Below are positions 17,512 through 25,750 of a stretch of 64,000 bases of DNA, one piece after another. Under the pieces are notes generated by a model, which saw only the letters and a program-made list of their open reading frames with translations, made no database searches and was not told the origin of the DNA. A program made the translations under genes and the position numbers. Positions within the stretch are counted from its first letter, which is position 1; each line of letters starts with the position of its first letter. Origin of the DNA: Lutispora sp003527145 (GTDB taxonomy: Bacteria; Bacillota; Clostridia; Lutisporales; Lutisporaceae); assembly GCA_029983695.1 (NCBI GenBank), contig JASBZB010000021.1, positions 14,824 to 78,823 on the forward strand, written 5' to 3'.

Positions 17512-18197
17512 TTTTCCAATTCTTTGGTTCTGTCCTTGCACATAGGCGGAACTCCTTTTAATTTATAAGGAATTCCCATGGCTTCATATTTATTGACACC
17601 AAGGGTATGATATGGAAGCAACTCTATCTTTTCTACATTATCAAATCTCATCATGATTTTTTTCATGCTGCGGATATGCTCTTCACTATCTGTTATACCT
17701 GGAACAACTACATGTCTTAGCCAAAGCTTTGTACCCGATTTTTTCAAGCACCCGGCAAAGCTTTCGAGCTCTCCCATATCCCTTCCTGTCAGTTCTCTAT
17801 ATCCTGCTGAATTTATATGCTTGATATCCAGAATAACTAAGTCTGTATATTTAAAAATACTGTGATAGCTTCCTTTTCCAAACCCTGCAGTATCTATAGC
17901 CGTATGAATCCCGTTTTCTTTGCAGAGCCTTAGGAACTCGGTCAAAAACTCAGGCTGCAAGAGAGGCTCGCCTCCCGAGCATGTAACACCGCCGCTTGAT
18001 CTTTGAAAATAAGCTTTATACCTGATCGCCTTTTTAAGCAATTCCTCGGCAGTGATCTCCATTCCTTTATTTATATCCCAGGTATCAGGGTTATGACAAT
18101 AGGCACATCTAAGGCTGCAGCCCTGAAAAAATGCTACAAAACGAATTCCGGGGCCATCTACCAGCCCTAATGTTTCTATGGAATGTATTCTTCCCAT
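17487..18197 (-). CDS. pflA: Pyruvate formate-lyase activating enzyme
   Basis: A 236-residue radical SAM glycyl-radical activase. It carries the CxxxCxxC cluster ligands (C27, C31, C34 in GCSLRCAYC), the SAM-binding GGVTCSGGEPLLQ motif and the DTAGF and LLPYHTLGVNKYE segments of the PflA family. It generates the glycyl radical on PflB with reduced ferredoxin or flavodoxin and S-adenosylmethionine. The start ATG at 18197 follows AGGAGG at 8 nt. It lies 17 bp downstream of pflB on the same strand. The last residues (IMGRGDT) and the stop are encoded by the inserted REP array, so the native C-terminus has probably been replaced; the catalytic region is unaffected. Confidence 0.95.
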   Translation of the reverse strand: MGRIHSIETLGLVDGPGIRFVAFFQGCSLRCAYCHNPDTWDINKGMEITAEELLKKAIRYKAYFQRSSGGVTCSGGEPLLQPEFLTEFLRLCKENGIHTAIDTAGFGKGSYHSIFKYTDLVILDIKHINSAGYRELTGRDMGELESFAGCLKKSGTKLWLRHVVVPGITDSEEHIRSMKKIMMRFDNVEKIELLPYHTLGVNKYEAMGIPYKLKGVPPMCKDRTKELENIMGRGDT

Positions 18198-18214
18198 TTG
18201 CATCTCCTCCTGAA

Positions 18215-20443
18215 TCACATGAACCGGTGGAATGTCCTTTTTATAACTTCAAGCTGCTGTTCCCTGGTCAGACGGTTGAAGTTGACCGCATAGCCCGAAA
18301 CTCTGATGGTCAAAGCCGGATATTTCTCAGGATGTTCCATAGCATCGGTGAGCATTTCCCTTCTCATCACGTTTACATTCAAGTGATGAGCATTTTGTGC
18401 GAAATATCCGTCCAATATTGAAACAAGATTCTTTATACGCTGCTCATAGTCCTTCCCCAATGCTTCCGGCACGATTGAAAATGTATTGGAGATTCCATCC
18501 TGACATACAGATTTATAGGGGATCTTAGCAACCGAATTTAATGATGCCAATGCCCCGCTTTCATCCCTTCCATGCATGGGATTGGCACCGGGAGCAAAAG
18601 CTTCCCTAGCCTTTCTCCCATCAGGAGTAGCTCCGGTTTTCTTTCCATACACCACATTTGAGGTTATAGTCAGTACGGACAAGGTATGTTCTGCGTTCCT
18701 GTAAAGCTCATGCTTTTTCAATTCTTCTATGAACTTTTTCAGTATTTCAATGGCAATGCTATCTGCCCTGTCGTCATCATTTCCATACTTGGGGAAGCTT
18801 CCGTCAATTTTGAAATCTACAGCTATGCCCTTTTCCCTTATGGGCTTTACATCCGCATATTTTATAGCGCTCAAAGAATCAGCAGCCACGGAAAGGCCTG
18901 CCACTCCAAAAGCCATCAGCCTCCCCACTTCCGTATCATGCAGTGCCATAAGCCCTGCCTCATAGGCATATTTATCATGCATATAATGAATGACATTCAC
19001 CGTGTTTACATAAAGCTCAGCCACATATTTCAGCACTTTATCATAATTGGCCTTGACCTTTTCATAATCGAGCACGTCATCTTCTATTCTGTCAATACCG
19101 GGAACCACCGGCACTCCTTTTTTCTCATCAATTCCTCCGTTTATTGCATAAAGGAGAGATTTTGCCAGGTTGCATCTCGCGCCGAAAAACTGCATCTGTT
19201 TGCCTATCTTCATCGCAGAAACACAGCAGGCTATTCCATAATCATCTCCATAGGTATCCCTCATCAGGTCATCATTCTCATATTGGATAGCGCCGCTTTC
19301 CATGGACATCCTGACGCAATACTTTTTAAAATCCTCCGGAAGGCTTTCTGACCATAGGACTGTCATATTAGGCTCCGGAGCAGGTCCAAGATTGGTCAAT
19401 GTATGCAGGAATCTGAATGAAGTCCTGGTGACAAGGGTTCTGCCGTCCAGGCCCATTCCGCCGATGGATTCCGTAACCCAGTTGGGATCGCCTGCAAAAA
19501 GTTCATTGTATTCCGGAGTTCTCAAATGTCTTTCCATTCTAAGCTTTATAACAAATTGATCAATTATTTCCTGGGCTTCTTTTTCTGTAAGAATTCCCTG
19601 GCTGATATCCTTTTCAATATATATATCTATAAAAGAGCTCACTCTTCCAAGTGACATAGCTGCCCCGTTATTTTCCTTTATTCCTGCCAAGTACCCAAAA
19701 TATAAAAATTGAATTGCTTCCGCAGCATTTTTGGCAGGCTTTGATATATCAAAGCCATAGGAGGCTGCCATCTTCTTTATTTTATCCAGAGCACGTATTT
19801 GTTCGGAAGTTTCTTCTCTTTTGCGGATCAATTTCTCATTCATAGCACCCTTTAAATCATGAAAATCCTTTTCCTTCTGCTCAATCAAAAAATCAATGCC
19901 ATATAAAGGAACCCTTCTATAATCCCCAATAATCCTTCCCCTGCCATATGCATCAGGCAAGCCTGTCAAAAGCCCTACCGACCTTGCAGTTCTCATTTCC
20001 TCCGTATATGCGTCAAACACCCCTTGATTGTGGGTTTTGCGATACTCATCAAATATCATATCCATTTCGGGGTCCGGCTCATATCCATAAGCCCTAAGCG
20101 CTTCCTCAGCCATTCTTATACCGCCGAAAGGATTGACCATCCTCTTCAGCGGCGCATCAGTTTGGAGGCCTACAATCACTTCATTTTCCTTATCTATATA
20201 GCCGGGCTCAAAGCGGTCTATTCCGGAAACCCTCTTTGTATCCACATCGAGGATGCCCTTTTCCAGCTCTTTTTTGCATAGTTCTTTGCACAGCGTCCAG
20301 ACCCTTTCGGTTTTTTCAGTCGCATCCTCTAAAAAGCTTTCATCACCTGTGTATGGGGTATAATTGCTTTGAATAAAATTTCTTACGTCCACCTTCTGAG
20401 TCCAATTCCCTCCGGCAAATTCTTTCCATTCCTTTTCTTTCAT
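18215..20443 (-). CDS. pflB: Formate C-acetyltransferase (pyruvate formate-lyase)
   Basis: A 742-residue glycyl radical enzyme converting pyruvate and CoA to acetyl-CoA and formate during anaerobic growth. The adjacent catalytic cysteines are C406 and C407 (GIACCVSAMK). The glycyl radical residue is G717 in RVSGYAVNF near the C-terminus. The Cys-Cys pair separates true PFL from glycerol dehydratase and other glycyl radical enzymes. Length matches E. coli PflB (760). The gene heads a pflB-pflA operon with a textbook promoter (20628-20656), a ZTP-type riboswitch in the leader and AGGAGGG before ATG. Formate feeds one-carbon metabolism, which explains control by a purine-pathway alarmone. Confidence 0.97.
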   Translation of the reverse strand: MKEKEWKEFAGGNWTQKVDVRNFIQSNYTPYTGDESFLEDATEKTERVWTLCKELCKKELEKGILDVDTKRVSGIDRFEPGYIDKENEVIVGLQTDAPLKRMVNPFGGIRMAEEALRAYGYEPDPEMDMIFDEYRKTHNQGVFDAYTEEMRTARSVGLLTGLPDAYGRGRIIGDYRRVPLYGIDFLIEQKEKDFHDLKGAMNEKLIRKREETSEQIRALDKIKKMAASYGFDISKPAKNAAEAIQFLYFGYLAGIKENNGAAMSLGRVSSFIDIYIEKDISQGILTEKEAQEIIDQFVIKLRMERHLRTPEYNELFAGDPNWVTESIGGMGLDGRTLVTRTSFRFLHTLTNLGPAPEPNMTVLWSESLPEDFKKYCVRMSMESGAIQYENDDLMRDTYGDDYGIACCVSAMKIGKQMQFFGARCNLAKSLLYAINGGIDEKKGVPVVPGIDRIEDDVLDYEKVKANYDKVLKYVAELYVNTVNVIHYMHDKYAYEAGLMALHDTEVGRLMAFGVAGLSVAADSLSAIKYADVKPIREKGIAVDFKIDGSFPKYGNDDDRADSIAIEILKKFIEELKKHELYRNAEHTLSVLTITSNVVYGKKTGATPDGRKAREAFAPGANPMHGRDESGALASLNSVAKIPYKSVCQDGISNTFSIVPEALGKDYEQRIKNLVSILDGYFAQNAHHLNVNVMRREMLTDAMEHPEKYPALTIRVSGYAVNFNRLTREQQLEVIKRTFHRFM

Positions 20444-20468
20444 TCAAATCCCTCCTAGACTTATTAAG

Positions 20469-20516
20469 CCAAAGTCCGGGATTTAATATAATAAAAACCG
20501 GCCTCCCGGACTTTGG
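20469..20516 (-). promoter_or_regulatory. 13-bp inverted repeat in the pflB leader (expression platform)
   Basis: CCAAAGTCCGGGA (20469-20481) and its exact complement (20504-20516) enclose 22 nt that include a TTTTTATT run on the minus strand. The 5' arm starts right after the ZTP aptamer signature and the 3' arm ends about 15 nt before the AGGAGG site. A shorter alternative (CCGG, GAGG, CCGG then TTTTT) overlaps the 5' arm, so the two structures could compete as terminator and antiterminator. Confidence 0.6.
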
Positions 20517-20587
20517 TGCCCAGGCGGTCGGCATATCAAGAATCACACTCCCTATGGTCTATTCCATTTCCGCCAGTAATGTGATCC
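20517..20587 (-). ncRNA. ZTP (ZMP/ZTP, pfl-motif) riboswitch aptamer
   Basis: On the minus strand the hallmark GCCGACCGCCTGGGCA lies at 20517-20532. About 55 nt upstream is the first domain: ATCACA pairs with TGTGAT, enclosing CTGGCGG, an ATGG/CCAT helix and AGGGAG. This matches the pfl RNA motif, which senses the folate-stress alarmone ZTP/ZMP and raises expression of one-carbon and purine genes, including pfl. It lies between the promoter and the pflB ribosome binding site. Confidence 0.9.
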
Positions 20588-20627
20588 GCAATTATTCATT
20601 TATGTATTTGATTCCGATTGTACTAAT

Positions 20628-20656
20628 ATTATACAAATATACATATGTTTTGTCAA
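20628..20656 (-). promoter_or_regulatory. Sigma-A promoter of the pflBA operon
   Basis: On the minus strand TTGACA (20651-20656), a 17-bp spacer and TATAAT (20628-20633), both consensus. Transcription should start near 20621, about 34 nt before the ZTP aptamer. Confidence 0.85.
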
Positions 20657-20748
20657 CGTTATTATATTATGTTCGTATAATTAGCTATAATATCTATAAA
20701 TCAATGATTAATATTCGTATTTATTTCGTCAAATATTATTGAATAATA

Positions 20749-21807
20749 TTACTCTACAATTATCTTGATATTTATATTGAAATTAGGCAATAAAGACTCA
20801 TCAACCTCTGCGATGGTTATTTCCACCGGCACTACTGTTTCTCCATTATCCTGCACAGCCATATTCGATATCCTTGATATGGTTCCTTCATATTCCTTAT
20901 CAGGGTTTGCCAAAGGATTGATGACGGCTTTGCTTCCCACCTTGATATCCTTGATGAAGTCTTCGGCCACATTTGCCTGCACTATCAGGGTATCCAAGTC
21001 CAAAATGCTCATGATCTGCTTTTCGGCATTTAAACGGTCACCGGATGCATTATTGATCTTTTCAATAACTCCGTTAGGGATATCGCATATGATTTCATTC
21101 CCTTTTATACCGCTTTGAGCAATCTTATCCTTTAAGGTTTGAAGCTGCGATTTCAGTGATACAATATTTTGTTCTTTGATTTTTATATCCAATGCATTCT
21201 TATTATTGGATATTCGCTGCTTGTTTTTTAAGTCCTCCAGCCTTATCTTATCATTTTCAATTTCCTTTTGTTTTTGTTCCAATATTACCTTAGATTCATC
21301 AAACTCATTTTGAGATATTCCCCCTTTTTCCAGCATAGCTTCTTTATTCTTTAAATCCTTCTCCAGCTTATCATACTCCATTTGAGCTTTTTCCAGATTA
21401 TTTTTAGCCTGAATGATTTCCGGCTCATAATCTATATTCTCGTTATTCTTATCGCCTACATCTTCCAATAGCTTTTCCAGTTCTAATTTGGCAATCTTCA
21501 AGGAATCTTCCTTCTCTTTGATCTGCTCTTCAATTTCTTTTAAGCTCAGTGTGATCAGCACATCTCCTTTTTTAACCCTTTGCCCCTCCTGTACATGTAC
21601 TTTTTCAATGGTAGCAGGCAAGTCTACCATAATGCCTTTTACTTGTTTTGTCTTGACCACTCCAAAAGCCTGGATAGTCTGCTGGACTGGAGCCTGGGGC
21701 TGCCCTTGGTCCGGCTGTGCCATTGCATTCTCCGTATCTTTTTTCTGACATCCTGCTGTAAATAGGATCATTGCTGCCAAGCAGACAGTTATCAATATTC
21801 TTCTCAT
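20749..21807 (-). CDS. Periplasmic-adaptor-type (MFP/HlyD) lipoprotein of an ABC exporter
   Basis: A 352-residue membrane-fusion family protein. The N-terminus is a lipoprotein signal with lipobox (ILFTAGC, Cys about 20). Then come a short beta segment and a biotinyl-lipoyl half (IEKVHVQEGQRVKKGDVLITL), a long coiled-coil (about residues 85-215, rich in K/E heptads), and the returning lipoyl and beta-barrel parts (NPLANPDKEYEGTISRIS). Such proteins link or assist MacB-type ABC transporters. The ATG overlaps the TAA of the ATPase gene (TAATG), which indicates translational coupling. It is the last gene of the permease-ATPase-adaptor operon. Confidence 0.9.
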   Translation of the reverse strand: MRRILITVCLAAMILFTAGCQKKDTENAMAQPDQGQPQAPVQQTIQAFGVVKTKQVKGIMVDLPATIEKVHVQEGQRVKKGDVLITLSLKEIEEQIKEKEDSLKIAKLELEKLLEDVGDKNNENIDYEPEIIQAKNNLEKAQMEYDKLEKDLKNKEAMLEKGGISQNEFDESKVILEQKQKEIENDKIRLEDLKNKQRISNNKNALDIKIKEQNIVSLKSQLQTLKDKIAQSGIKGNEIICDIPNGVIEKINNASGDRLNAEKQIMSILDLDTLIVQANVAEDFIKDIKVGSKAVINPLANPDKEYEGTISRISNMAVQDNGETVVPVEITIAEVDESLLPNFNINIKIIVE

Positions 21808-22481
21808 TATTCCCACACCCTTCCGTCTTTTACGTTTATCAATCGTGTGCCATACTGGGCTGCTTCATGTGAATGCGTGACCTGCACTATGGTCTTGTTT
21901 TTTTCTTTATTTATTTTTTTAAATAGTTCCAATATCTCCGTTCCTGATTTGCTGTCGAGGTTCCCTGTAGGTTCGTCTGCCAGGATGATATCCGGCTCAT
22001 TTACCAATGCTCTGGCGATGGCTACCCTCTGCTGCTGCCCTCCGGACAATTCCCTGGGGGTATGCTTTCTCCTGTCCGCAAGGCCTACAAGCTCTAAAAT
22101 CTCATCCAACCTGTTCTTATACTTCTTCAGATTCTTCCCATCCAATAATATGGGAAGCATTATATTTTCCTCCAGATTCAGATTGGGCACCAGATTATAA
22201 AACTGGAATACAAAGCCTATCTCCCTTCTCCTCATCTCGCTTTCTTCCTTGTCCTTCATCACCGACAATTCCCGTCCCTTAACGGTGATGCTCCCTGAGG
22301 TAGGTTTATCCAAACCCCCAAGCAAATATAAAAGAGTGCTTTTTCCCGAACCTGAGGGTCCCATAAGAGAAACAAACTCCCCTTGATTTATTGCAAGATT
22401 GACATCCTTCAATACCTCTATGCTCACTTCGCCTAATTTGTATGTCTTGCATAAGTCTAATGCCTGAATGATATTTTCCAT
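21807..22481 (-). CDS. ABC transporter ATP-binding protein (LolD/MacB type)
   Basis: A 224-residue ABC ATPase with all motifs: Walker A GPSGSGKST, Q-loop FVFQFYNLVPNL, signature LSGGQQQRVAIARAL, Walker B IILADEPTGNLDS and the H-loop VTHSHEAA. The length and GNLDS variant are typical of MacB/LolD-type ATPases that power FtsX-like permeases. These extrude peptides, drugs or lipoproteins, or act in bacteriocin resistance. It is encoded between its permease (11 bp upstream) and the adaptor lipoprotein (overlapping downstream). The substrate is unknown. Confidence 0.95.
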   Translation of the reverse strand: MENIIQALDLCKTYKLGEVSIEVLKDVNLAINQGEFVSLMGPSGSGKSTLLYLLGGLDKPTSGSITVKGRELSVMKDKEESEMRRREIGFVFQFYNLVPNLNLEENIMLPILLDGKNLKKYKNRLDEILELVGLADRRKHTPRELSGGQQQRVAIARALVNEPDIILADEPTGNLDSKSGTEILELFKKINKEKNKTIVQVTHSHEAAQYGTRLINVKDGRVWE

Positions 22482-22492
22482 GCTCTCACTTC

Positions 22493-24991
22493 CTATTCAT
22501 ATTTGATGGCATCTATTATATTAAATTTCGAAGATCTCAAGGCAGGCCCCACAGATGCCGCTATGGTGATGATAACTCCTCCGGCCATAGCTGCGGCCAA
22601 AGAAGTCCATGGAATCTGTATGAAATCCTTCATAGAGCCTCCCAATGCTTCTATGACCTTTTCCACATTCATCAAAAGAAGCAAGCCGATTATAATGCCT
22701 GTCAGACCGCCTATCAAGCCACCTATAAAAGCCTCTATAAAAATCATCTTTACAGTTTGCTTTTTGTTCATCCCTACTGAACGCATGATAGCCAGTGAAC
22801 GCTTTCGATCTATAAAGCTTATTATCAAATTATTGAAAACCCCGAATATGCAGATGACCAGCGACATTATCCCGAAACCTTTAAATATTCCCAGTATCTT
22901 GCCGTTGCTTTCCATGTTTTCTTCCAGCATCTGTTTCATCGATCTGACCCAGGGGTACCTATTTTTAAACTTTTCCTGAATGCTTCTTACTACCTCTTCA
23001 GGATCTTTATTTGTTTTTATTAATATATCGCTATATTGCTTAGCCCCCATATCAGATTTTAAATAACGTTCACCAATAAGCGCATATTTACCATCAAAAC
23101 GATTTGATTCAATAAATCCTATGACTTTATAGTCCAATGTACCCCTTTCTGTTTTTAGTTTTAAATAGTCTCCTTTTTTAATCCCGTGATCATCTTTAAA
23201 TATATTTGTAACAATGATATTCCTTCCTTCATCTAATTCCTCAATAAGCTTTTCTGACTCACCTTCAATATCCAAAGCCATATAGTCAAGGGTCTTAGCC
23301 TTATTGACACCAAGTATGCATCTTATTTCAGCATTTTTCCCTACAACTTCATGCTTGCCGTACTTTTCATATTTCCCGTATGTATCTGAAACTCCATCCA
23401 CCGAAAGAAGCCTGCTCTCTACGGAGCGGTCCATGGGCCAGGACCAGAAGGATATATCATATTTATGATCCTTGAAGTAATCTAGCATATTATTAACCAT
23501 GCTTTGGCTCAGGATAGTGATCATGAGCAGCACCGAAATGGACATTCCCAATAAAATGATATTGTTTAAGCTGTTTTTGTTATCCCTCAGGTTCTGTGCA
23601 GCCAATATCCCTTCATTTCCAAAGATGCGTTCATAGATGGCTTTAAATGCCTTCAGAAAACCATTGGTGATATAGGGCACAAGCAATACAACAGCAGGCA
23701 CCAGCAAAAACATGCATATAACATCCACTGCTAACGCCATGCTCTCAGGCACTATCATGGGTCCTGCAACAGCTATGGTTAAAAATAATATGCCCAATAT
23801 GGCTTTCCATCGCTTCTTCTTAACCTTTTTCTCTATGGAGTTCAACACGATATCCCTTATGGGAATCTTGGCTACCCTTCTGATGGGCAAAATTGAGCTG
23901 AGCACTGCTAAAATCAAACCTACGCTGAATCCCATGATCAATTGGCCTAAAGTGTAATAAGCTTTGATATCAACGCCTGTCATCCAGGAAGGTGTAATTT
24001 GATTTATCATAAGCTTTAGAATGCTTATTCCCAAGACATCTCCCAGTATGCCTCCTAAAATTCCATATATCATGCTTTCAATCATCAAAACCCGATTTGT
24101 CATTTTTTTTGTCGCGCCAATGCTGCGGAATGTACCTATCACAGGGAGGCGTTCAGCCATAATGACTTTGAAGGAAGTATATATTATAAACATGCTTAAA
24201 ATCAAAACAAATGCTACAATGACTAAAAACATTGCAGATATTTGCTGAGTCTCACTCTTTATCATGGCCTTTGATATGGTAGGCTCAACCCTGTACATAG
24301 GATAAGCCTTTGAAAGCTCCTCCACCATCATATCCTGCTTGGAAGGATCTTCAAGTCCCACATACAATGAATGTACTTTCCCCTTTTGACCATAAAGACC
24401 TGCCATAGTTTCCCTCGGCACAACGATATATGTACTTTGTCCATCCTCTGCAAAAGGCCCCACAGGCTGTGAAATCGCGGAAACTGTAAACCACTTTTTA
24501 GACCCGTACATATTGATCCCCAGGGAATCGCCGGGTTTTAAATTATATTTTTCCGCCATTTTCTTTCCAATTATAGCCTTATTGCCTTTGAAAGGGCTCA
24601 GCTCCTGCTGCTGGTCCAATATTATGGGGTTCATCTTATCCAGGTCTTCCAGGTCGATACCTTGTATTTCTAATTGAATGGTTTCACCCTTTGACTTATA
24701 TTCTCCGCTGCCCCATATCATGCCGGCGGTATATTTCACCCCTTTTTGGTAATCATCCAATAAATTGGGAGAGATATAACCTGTTTTTGACTGTTCACCT
24801 GCGCCTATCATGATATCTGCATTGCCTATATATTTTCGCATTTGCTCCATGATCATCATCTCTACTGTCGTAGAAATAGCCGTTGATGCAAAAAATAAGG
24901 CTGAAGACAATATGATAGACAGCAGGATTAAAAATGTCCTGAGCTTCTTCTCTTTGATATTCCTGAGTGTGAATTTCACAATAATAGACAC
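22493..24991 (-). CDS. FtsX/MacB-type ABC transporter permease
   Basis: An 832-residue permease with two FtsX units. There is an N-terminal membrane helix (residues 14-34), an extracytoplasmic MacB_PCD domain, three helices around 250-370, a second helix pair and domain from about 400, and a final three-helix FtsX segment (about 705-825, GVFNNLIISFIDRKRSLAIMRSVGMNKKQ). The start is GTG at 24991 after AGAAGGTGA. It is the first gene of the three-gene operon. The double-FtsX architecture is usual for Firmicute export or antimicrobial peptide defence systems; the substrate is unknown. Confidence 0.93.
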   Translation of the reverse strand: MSIIVKFTLRNIKEKKLRTFLILLSIILSSALFFASTAISTTVEMMIMEQMRKYIGNADIMIGAGEQSKTGYISPNLLDDYQKGVKYTAGMIWGSGEYKSKGETIQLEIQGIDLEDLDKMNPIILDQQQELSPFKGNKAIIGKKMAEKYNLKPGDSLGINMYGSKKWFTVSAISQPVGPFAEDGQSTYIVVPRETMAGLYGQKGKVHSLYVGLEDPSKQDMMVEELSKAYPMYRVEPTISKAMIKSETQQISAMFLVIVAFVLILSMFIIYTSFKVIMAERLPVIGTFRSIGATKKMTNRVLMIESMIYGILGGILGDVLGISILKLMINQITPSWMTGVDIKAYYTLGQLIMGFSVGLILAVLSSILPIRRVAKIPIRDIVLNSIEKKVKKKRWKAILGILFLTIAVAGPMIVPESMALAVDVICMFLLVPAVVLLVPYITNGFLKAFKAIYERIFGNEGILAAQNLRDNKNSLNNIILLGMSISVLLMITILSQSMVNNMLDYFKDHKYDISFWSWPMDRSVESRLLSVDGVSDTYGKYEKYGKHEVVGKNAEIRCILGVNKAKTLDYMALDIEGESEKLIEELDEGRNIIVTNIFKDDHGIKKGDYLKLKTERGTLDYKVIGFIESNRFDGKYALIGERYLKSDMGAKQYSDILIKTNKDPEEVVRSIQEKFKNRYPWVRSMKQMLEENMESNGKILGIFKGFGIMSLVICIFGVFNNLIISFIDRKRSLAIMRSVGMNKKQTVKMIFIEAFIGGLIGGLTGIIIGLLLLMNVEKVIEALGGSMKDFIQIPWTSLAAAMAGGVIITIAASVGPALRSSKFNIIDAIKYE

Positions 24992-25097
24992 TTATTCACC
25001 TTCTGTTCATTTAGTAGTTCCTTTGTTTATACGTATAATTTTGGAAAATTACTTCCTTTTTTTACTTTTAATATTTTTATATGAATATTTAATACTT

Positions 25098-25111
25098 AAT
25101 GAGGTCTCATT
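25098..25111. promoter_or_regulatory. Possible operator palindrome upstream of the ABC exporter operon
   Basis: AATGAG, a 2-bp centre and CTCATT, about 107 bp upstream of the permease GTG in a 490-bp intergenic region shared with feoA. The form resembles a dimeric-repressor site (GntR or TetR type). No regulator gene is adjacent. Confidence 0.35.
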
Positions 25112-25213
25112 TAATCGGGAAATCTTGATAAGAAAATAAAAAAGTTTCTAAAATGCATAAAAAAAGAACCTGCTCCCATAGATTCCCATCAATTTTATAG
25201 CATAAATTTAACA

Positions 25214-25333
25214 TCAGCCATTCATAGATTCTTCTTTTATTTTTAAGCAAAGCTTTATATTTGTGATGACATCGTATCCTTTTAAGGCCAAGGCAGCATC
25301 GCCTTGCAGCAATTTCTTCCTTTCATTATACAC
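25214..25333 (-). pseudogene. Possible coding remnant between the exporter operon and feoA
   Basis: A 39-codon open frame (VYNERKKLLQGDAALALKGY, then DVITNIKLCLKIKEESMNG) with protein-like composition but no ribosome binding site or ATG. It could be the end of a lost regulator or chance. The rest of the 24992-25488 gap holds the palindrome at 25098 and AT-rich promoter-like sequence. Confidence 0.25.
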
Positions 25334-25488
25334 TTTCTGTTTTCATGCGCTGGTGAAATAAAAATCTTCATAAAATTCCTATATCATTTATATGTGTAAC
25401 ACATTCAATAGTCTCTTCATATATTAGCTATAGATAAAATATTTTCCCGCGGCTAACTTTTAAATATATTTTTATTGGAGGCATATTG

Positions 25489-25728
25489 ATGAATAATAAC
25501 ATAATTCCGCTTCATATGGTGCCTATCGGAAGCTTCGCTCTGGTAAGGGAGCTTATCTCTGACGGAAGCTCAAGAAGAAGAATGCTTGATCTGGGATTGA
25601 TCCAGGATACTGAAATTAAATCCTTGAGAAGAAGCCCTTCCGGAGATCCGGTAGCTTATCAGATCAGGGGCGCAGTCATAGCCCTTCGGTCTGAAGAGGC
25701 CTCAAAAATATTGGTAGAAGTGATATAG
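25489..25728 (+). CDS. feoA: Ferrous iron transport protein A (FeoA)
   Basis: A 79-residue SH3-like FeoA domain protein. MVPIGSFALVRELISDGSSRRRMLDLGLIQDTEI, followed by a GDPVAYQIRGAVIALR strand set, is the typical FeoA core. It is a small cytoplasmic partner of FeoB needed for Fe(II) uptake. ATG 25489 follows GGAGG at 7 nt. It lies 22 bp upstream of feoB in one operon. The AT-rich leader may hold an iron-responsive (Fur or DtxR-type) site, but I could not identify one with confidence. Confidence 0.93.
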   Translation: MNNNIIPLHMVPIGSFALVRELISDGSSRRRMLDLGLIQDTEIKSLRRSPSGDPVAYQIRGAVIALRSEEASKILVEVI

Positions 25729-25750
25729 AAAGTTAGAGGTGTATTTTGGA

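Noticed and set aside
20554..20742. Plus-strand open frame of 62 codons
   Set aside because: It lies antisense to the pfl promoter and ZTP aptamer and has AT-rich, low-complexity composition.
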